DNA of 64,000 nucleotides from Ignavibacteriota bacterium. Its GTDB lineage: Bacteria > Bacteroidota > Ignavibacteria > UBA10030 > SZUA-254. Location: assembly GCA_025358305.1 (NCBI GenBank), contig JANYJZ010000002.1, positions 27,027 through 91,026 on the forward strand, given 5' to 3'. Below the pieces are notes generated by a model that worked only from the letters and a program-made list of their open reading frames with translations, searched no databases and had not been told where the DNA came from. Shown here piece after piece: positions 59,005-64,000 of this stretch (position 1 is its first letter; each line of letters begins with the position of its first letter). The translations under genes were made by a program, and so were the position numbers.

Positions 59005-62000
59005 TTATGCCGTCCGTTCCTTGCCCCGCGACAACCGCACCACGCTATAGAACGCCAGGAGCGCCGCGCCGGAGATCATGCCGAAAATGACGATGACCCA
59101 GGACGACCAGAAGCTCGTGATGTCGACGCCATAACTTGCGCGCGTCTCCAGAACGACGCTCACGATGTGTTCGCCGGCCGGGAGCATGAGGGAGAACCGG
59201 TGAAAGCCCTTCCCGTAGTCGTTCGGCGCCTCGCGGCCGTCGATAAGGACGGCGTACGGGTTGTGGCTGAAGGAGGCGGCGCACCGCGTCGTACTCTTGT
59301 ACGAGAACGTGATGCTCCTGTTGCCGCTCACGAGGCTCGTGAGCGTCCCGGAGATCGAAAGAAGCTCTCCCCCTGACGGTGGGAGGAACGTGAGGCCGGT
59401 CTCGCGCTCGGCCGATACGCTGTATCGCCCCGCGGGGAGGACGAACCGTCCCATGTCGGAGGAGATCCTGCCACCGTCAGGCGTGCGGAGGGCGCGGTAC
59501 TCCGTCGGCAGTTCGAGCACCACTTGGTGCGGGGAGTCGACGCTCCACCCGTCGGGGGTCGGCGTGACCGCCGCCGAAGCGGACGCCGCATAGGCGAGGA
59601 GTCGCAGGTCCTGCGGCTGGACGCTCGACTCGGAATAGATGGAGAACCGGGCTGCGCCGAGCGCGGCGCCGCGGACCATTTCGAAGGTCTCCGTGCCGGA
59701 CTGGATGAGCGTCGGGAAGATGGTCGGCTTCGTCTCGGTCCGAAACTGCAGGATATTGAGGTCGAGCATGATCGGCAGGCTGTCGGGCGCCGCCCGGCGG
59801 TACCGGGCGCCCATCGAGAGGTACCGGGCGGGGTTCTTGGACCATTCGGATTCGGGGTCCTCGACCTGGAGCGTGAACTGGTGACGCGAGCGTAGGCGCA
59901 TGATCCGGCCGATGTCGACGCCGTAGTTCGTCCGGAGATCCGGCGTGCCGATGTTGTCCATCGCCGTCACGACGACGTCGAGATACGGCTTCGCGAGGCG
60001 CACCTCGTCGAACATCTTCAGAAACCCTTCGTGGAGCCGGACAAGTTCATCGACGCGGTAATCCTCGAAGGCGCTCCATGCGCCGAGGTTCCTCTCCCAA
60101 TACGAAACCGAGGACGTGTCGAAGAGCGACGCGGCATCGAAGCCTGACCGAGCGCGGAACCGCGCCCGGGCCGAGCCATGCATCGGCGTGAGGAGGTTCG
60201 GATTGCGGGGACCGTTGCCCGCCTCGAAGTAGAGCTCGGCAAGATTGACGCCGTCCCAGTCGTACTGCGTGAGAAAGTCGCGGTAGAGCTTCCGGACCGC
60301 GTCGAAGCAGGAGGAGTCGGTCAGGGCCATCGGATAGCGCCAGGAGGGCCTGACGGCCTCCCCGCGGTAGTTGACCTCCTGCCATTCGGGATGGTCCTTC
60401 CAGAACTTCTGCGACACCTGGGGCGGCTCGAGCCACGCGTACGCAAGGATCCCATTGTCGTGGCAGAGACGGATGAGGCGCGCGTAGTCGTACGTCCAGG
60501 TCGGGTATTGGTGCCAGCTGGCGGCGTGGACGATCCGGACGCCGTCGGCCACCCAATGCTTCACGAGGTCCTCCACGCTCACGTTGCGCCGAAACCCCGG
60601 GTCGTAGTAGAGCTCGAGGTCCTCCCGGCGCAAGTTCGGCTTGAGTTTGAGGAAGGACCGCACGTAATCGATGAGGTACGGGAAGCGGCTGTACCCCTGC
60701 TCGGTCATCGGATCGAATCGGAGCCCCAGGAACAGGACCTTCCCTTTGCCGTGCGCGCGGCCTATCACAATGGGAGCGTCGGTCTTCGCATCGGTACAGA
60801 GGATCTCGTCGTCCTTCTCGACCTCGAACCGGGACATGATCTCCGAGGTTCTGAGCGTGAGCGGTGCCTCCGGATAGAGGAGGTCGGTCATGCGCTCGAT
60901 CTTGAGGAACGAGGAGGCGAACTTGACGCCAAGCTCCTCGGCGAGGCCGTTCTTCCCGTCGGTGATGAGCCGGCCGCCGTTGTCGACGAACTGGACGATG
61001 CGGTCATAATCGCGGTCCGAGAGGCGGTCGATCGTCGGATGGGGGGCGATGACGAGGTTGTACTTCCCCAGGTCGCCGACGCTGTCGCCGGCGAGCGTGT
61101 CGACGGCGATGTTGAGGGACCGAAAGGCGGACGCGAAACTCGCCTGGTCGTTGTGCGCGCTCCCTTGGAGCGCCGGGTTCCAGAGGAGCGCGACTCTCGG
61201 CGCGTCGAAGGATTCCTCGTCGTGGAACATGCTCTTCCACATCGACGTGGCGCGGAAGCGCACCTCCTCGGCGAACGACTGCTTCGTATCCCGGTATTCC
61301 GACGGTTCGGCGAGGTACATCTGACCCGTCGGGATCTCGAGGGTCTTTTGGAACGGGCCGTGGACGCGTGCGTCGGAGATGACGCGGTGGTCGATCCCGC
61401 CGTCCGGTGCGAGCCACGTCTCTCGGACGTACTGGTCCTGGAGGTTGATCGAATACGACACGGTGCCCGTGGCGATGACGCGGTCCTTGAGCCGGACGAT
61501 GCAGGTCTCGTTCGTCACGTCCATGAACGTGTACCCGAGGTCGAGGATGCCGTCGACGTATTGTTCGATGTACCGGAGGTCGATGAACGGGTGGATGAAC
61601 GCGGAGGCGAACCCGTCGCGCACCGCAAGCTGCGCCTGGGCCCCTTTCAGGAGCGTGCGCACGGCGGCGTCCTCCACTTTGGGGTCGTCGCTAAGCGGCA
61701 CGTAGCCGAGGTTCTCGGGGATGATCCGCTGCCCGAAAAGGTCGTGCTCGATGATGTACGGGAAATACTGGCTGTAATTGGCATCGTCGAGCACGAGGCG
61801 CTGCTCCATCGCCGTCGAGAAGAAGGAGGCGAAGACGGGATAGTCGAGTTGCGAGGCGGTATAATGCGGCGTTTCCCAGACGAGCGGATAGATATTGTTC
61901 TTCCAGCACTCCTCGAGCCCCATTTTCATCTTCTTCTCGACATATTCTCGGGAGTCGTTCTTGATCGGGCCCTGGCGGTTCTCGTCCCAGAACTCATAGT

Positions 62001-62997
62001 CCGTGGCGGTCACTCCCTGGTACTGGTGGGTGATGCCGTGCATGACGATCGTGGCACCTCTCGATACCATATAGTGGATCGCGTCGACGAACTCGGGCTT
62101 GTCCGAGAGGCTCAGCCGGAGCCCCGCCCCCGGGTCGACGAAGTAGGGGATGATGCCGACGAGGAACGGCACGTTCTTCGCGGCGAGGGCGTCGGCGATC
62201 CTGCGCAGCCGATTCGGATCTTCGAACAGGTCGACGTCCTCGATCCGGAGGAGCGCACGGTGGATCTCCTCGTGCTGCTCGCCGAGGATATCGTGGAGCA
62301 TGTCGGCGAAGAGGGCGTAGCGGTCGGTCTCGGTCGCCGAGGCGAACGGTGAATCGCCGATGTACATGAAATTCCCGCTGCGGACGATGTAGGGGGCCTC
62401 CTTCTTCGCCGCAGTGGAATAGGCGGTCGCGAGGATCTCCACGTGTGCGCCTGTGGCGATCTCGATGATATTGAGGTTTTCCTCTCCCTTCGTGAACTCC
62501 AGGCCGCGCGCGCGCACGACGTCGTAGACGGACGTGGTGTCGAGGAACTTCGTGGTGAAACCGAATCGTCCGGCGAGGTCGAATTCCCTGCCGAACGCGT
62601 CGAAGCCGGTGTTCATCCAGACGAACGGCTTTTTCGTGGCATAGACCTCCTGGAGGAACCGCTTCGGCGGGTTGCACTGCTTCGTGTAGCCGACAAAGAA
62701 CGTGATGTCCGCCCGCTCGATATCGCCGGACGTGTACGACTGCACCCCTTTGATCTGATAGCTGGTATGGAAATGCCCGAGGAGCATCGCCAGTTCGCGT
62801 GCGTCGCCGCGGGCATAGTTGGCCTGGACGTCGCTTCCTTCGAAGAGCACCAAGACCCTTTTCACTGCTGCCGGTTCGTCGGCCGGGGGAGAGGCATACA
62901 TGCGCGTGGACGGGAGGATCCCCGCTAGGAGGAGAAGTCCGATGACGAGCGTAAAGGTGATTTGGCGTGCAAAAAGGAAGGGTCGTATTTCCGTCAT
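59005..62997 (-). CDS. Large anchored protein: deacetylase (DUF2334-like), amidotransferase-like and glycoside-hydrolase-like domains
   Basis: 1330 residues. Signal peptide or anchor at about 10-36 (FTLVIGLLLLAGILPSTRMYA). Residues about 245-490 form a DUF2334-type polysaccharide deacetylase with RIEDVD (metal Asp) and MHGITHQY (HxxxH). At about 597-690 lies a class I amidotransferase-like (ThuA/beta-galactosidase trimerisation-like) domain with NLVIAPHPTIDRLSDRD and VQFVDNGGRLI. From about 790 to 1090 a TIM-barrel of GHL type follows (DGVRIVHAASWHQYP, ILAYAWLEPPQ, YDWDGVNLAELYFE). A beta-rich region and a membrane helix near 1297-1318 end the protein. The set recalls PgaB, which pairs a deacetylase with a hydrolase in PNAG export. 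It is immediately followed by the GT2 synthase gene, so an exopolysaccharide-processing role is probable. Confidence 0.8.
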   Translation of the reverse strand: MTEIRPFLFARQITFTLVIGLLLLAGILPSTRMYASPPADEPAAVKRVLVLFEGSDVQANYARGDARELAMLLGHFHTSYQIKGVQSYTSGDIERADITFFVGYTKQCNPPKRFLQEVYATKKPFVWMNTGFDAFGREFDLAGRFGFTTKFLDTTSVYDVVRARGLEFTKGEENLNIIEIATGAHVEILATAYSTAAKKEAPYIVRSGNFMYIGDSPFASATETDRYALFADMLHDILGEQHEEIHRALLRIEDVDLFEDPNRLRRIADALAAKNVPFLVGIIPYFVDPGAGLRLSLSDKPEFVDAIHYMVSRGATIVMHGITHQYQGVTATDYEFWDENRQGPIKNDSREYVEKKMKMGLEECWKNNIYPLVWETPHYTASQLDYPVFASFFSTAMEQRLVLDDANYSQYFPYIIEHDLFGQRIIPENLGYVPLSDDPKVEDAAVRTLLKGAQAQLAVRDGFASAFIHPFIDLRYIEQYVDGILDLGYTFMDVTNETCIVRLKDRVIATGTVSYSINLQDQYVRETWLAPDGGIDHRVISDARVHGPFQKTLEIPTGQMYLAEPSEYRDTKQSFAEEVRFRATSMWKSMFHDEESFDAPRVALLWNPALQGSAHNDQASFASAFRSLNIAVDTLAGDSVGDLGKYNLVIAPHPTIDRLSDRDYDRIVQFVDNGGRLITDGKNGLAEELGVKFASSFLKIERMTDLLYPEAPLTLRTSEIMSRFEVEKDDEILCTDAKTDAPIVIGRAHGKGKVLFLGLRFDPMTEQGYSRFPYLIDYVRSFLKLKPNLRREDLELYYDPGFRRNVSVEDLVKHWVADGVRIVHAASWHQYPTWTYDYARLIRLCHDNGILAYAWLEPPQVSQKFWKDHPEWQEVNYRGEAVRPSWRYPMALTDSSCFDAVRKLYRDFLTQYDWDGVNLAELYFEAGNGPRNPNLLTPMHGSARARFRARSGFDAASLFDTSSVSYWERNLGAWSAFEDYRVDELVRLHEGFLKMFDEVRLAKPYLDVVVTAMDNIGTPDLRTNYGVDIGRIMRLRSRHQFTLQVEDPESEWSKNPARYLSMGARYRRAAPDSLPIMLDLNILQFRTETKPTIFPTLIQSGTETFEMVRGAALGAARFSIYSESSVQPQDLRLLAYAASASAAVTPTPDGWSVDSPHQVVLELPTEYRALRTPDGGRISSDMGRFVLPAGRYSVSAERETGLTFLPPSGGELLSISGTLTSLVSGNRSITFSYKSTTRCAASFSHNPYAVLIDGREAPNDYGKGFHRFSLMLPAGEHIVSVVLETRASYGVDITSFWSSWVIVIFGMISGAALLAFYSVVRLSRGKERTA

Positions 62998-63000
62998 GAC

Positions 63001-63691
63001 TCAAACATACCGTTTTGGGTCGCCAGAGTCAACTTGGGGGGCACGGGGGGGCGCATTCCCCTCTAAAAATGGTAACCAAAAGGGCTTGGAGGGATGATTC
63101 GTTGCCTCAAAATAAAGGTAACCCAAATGAAACAAGGTTACCGGTGACGAAACACTAAGGGGGGCGCCTCCCGACCTTCGGATGGCGCGCAACCATCGTT
63201 GCGGATCGGCGGCGTTCGGTCAACCGAGATGTTTTAAGCCCATTGTTGCCGGACGATCGCGGACGGCGACTGCCGCATCTCATAGACGGCACGTCGCTGG
63301 GCGTTGTCGATCTGCAGGACTAGTCCCTTTCTCATCCTTCTTTCATCCTCTTGGGGGGTTGTTTCATAGTGGGGATTGTTCTATCTTCTGACGGCTTCAG
63401 CCCCCTTATGGGCATTGGAATCACATTCGTCTCGGTCCTCCAAAACGAACTCGGTCCAAGAAACAGATAATGATCGTCGCATACCCCGGCGTCACCAGGA
63501 GGTTTTGGTGATGCATGCGAATTCCTCCTCGTACACCTTCCGGACATCTGCGGTCTTTTTTACACAGAGCACCGCGTCTCGCGCGGGCCAGACTACACAG
63601 CGTTCGACGTTCCTCATCCCCACCCTCTATCAATACCATTGTTCGGCTCAACAAGTTCATTTCTCACTCAACTTCTCGTAGGAGCAATACC
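63001..63691. other. Intergenic region with GGTAACC repeats
   Basis: Between the large surface protein gene and the last, divergent gene there is no convincing reading frame. GGTAACC occurs at 63071-63077 and 63117-63123, and its complement GGTTACC at 63136-63142. The last two form a seven-base stem with a 12-base loop. They could bind a regulator of either flanking gene. Confidence 0.45.
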
Positions 63692-64000
63692 ATGAAATCG
63701 TTGATCAGATATCTCATGTTGTCGACTGCGTTGATCCTGGCGACGCTGTGCGTCGTGGCCCAACCGGCGACGACGAACACCATCGGCGGATTGGAAAGCA
63801 ACCTGCCGTCCTATTGGACGAAAGGCAACACCCCGGGAGGCGTGTCGCTCGACTGGGCGACTGACCAGTCCCGGTCGTTCGGACACAGCTTGAAGATCAC
63901 GAAGCCGTCGGTGACATCGGACAGCGCGGCATGGGTGTCAGAGAACATGTGCGACATCTGGTCGCCGCAGCATCTGAAGAACGTCGATATCCTCCTCGGC
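63692..64000 (+). CDS. Secreted protein, 3' end cut by the window edge
   Basis: The ATG at 63692 is preceded by GTAGGAGCAATACC and starts a signal peptide (MKSLIRYLMLSTALILATLC, probable cleavage after VVAQ). The frame stays open to position 64000, giving 103 residues so far. After the signal the NTIGGLESNLPSYWTKGNTP and SFGHSLKITKPSV segments resemble the start of a carbohydrate-binding module of the CBM4/9 type, where a Gly-Phe/Leu-Glu start and a Ser-Leu-Lys-Ile strand recur. The full length, other domains and a possible T9SS sorting domain lie outside the window. Confidence 0.75.
   Translation, partial: MKSLIRYLMLSTALILATLCVVAQPATTNTIGGLESNLPSYWTKGNTPGGVSLDWATDQSRSFGHSLKITKPSVTSDSAAWVSENMCDIWSPQHLKNVDILLG

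Overview
The window is a GC-rich bacterial chromosome segment with AT-richer insertions at both the far left (about 1-2990) and around 41150-42700. Three proteins or fragments carry a type IX secretion C-terminal sorting domain (intact at 8597-10306 and 43205-44299, decayed at about 37263-37470). With YfhO, prepilin-like/DUF4900-type genes and the FlgO/TPR and TolB-propeller Ser/Thr kinases, this points to the FCB group (Bacteroidota/Ignavibacteriota and relatives). Many genes have clear Shine-Dalgarno sequences, which argues against typical Bacteroidia. An Ignavibacteria-like or related lineage is my best guess, not a proof.

Layout. 1-2990: accessory region with a gene cut by the left edge, an IS1-like transposase, a hairpin-rich untranslated stretch and two small hypothetical genes. 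3040-14143: surface-glycan and envelope genes (three SAM methyltransferases, a TylF-like O-methyltransferase, two GT4 enzymes, a GT87-like mannosyltransferase, a T9SS-exported SBBP-repeat protein and a YfhO membrane protein). 14148-14804: a bidirectional terminator, rpsU (bS21) and a small zinc-ribbon protein. 15658-37122: eight tandem Ser/Thr kinase genes, six of them receptor-like with a WD40/TolB-type extracytoplasmic domain and two with FlgO-like plus TPR regions. Genes 3-8 are nearly or actually overlapping. Decayed gene remnants lie inside the array (about 21046-21248) and just after it (about 37263-37470). 37796-40138: three prepilin-like secretion or pilus genes. 40263-44762: small exported proteins, an AT-rich Fic gene, one intact CAU tRNA with two decayed copies around it, and a T9SS-exported SGNH-like protein.

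44996-55902 looks like one functional unit. On the minus strand lies a haem-motif sensor kinase, an archaemetzincin and a sigma-54-type response regulator, with overlapping ends. Divergent from it, behind a well-matched sigma-54 promoter with upstream repeats, is a seven-gene operon. It contains a Qrc-like quinone-oxidoreductase module (pentahaem cytochrome c, molybdopterin-family subunit, 4Fe-4S ferredoxin, NrfD) flanked by two proteins with glycine-cleavage-H-like domains in which the lipoyl lysine appears to be replaced by arginine. The likely logic is that a redox or ligand signal is read by periplasmic haem and drives sigma-54-dependent expression of the respiratory module.

56190-62997: a GT39 glycosyltransferase faces a two-gene unit made of a processive GT2 synthase and a 1330-residue anchored protein joining a DUF2334-like deacetylase, an amidotransferase-like domain and a glycoside-hydrolase-like barrel. 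This suggests synthesis and processing of an exopolysaccharide. The window ends inside a secreted protein gene at 63692. No CRISPR array, integrase, rRNA or replication origin was seen.
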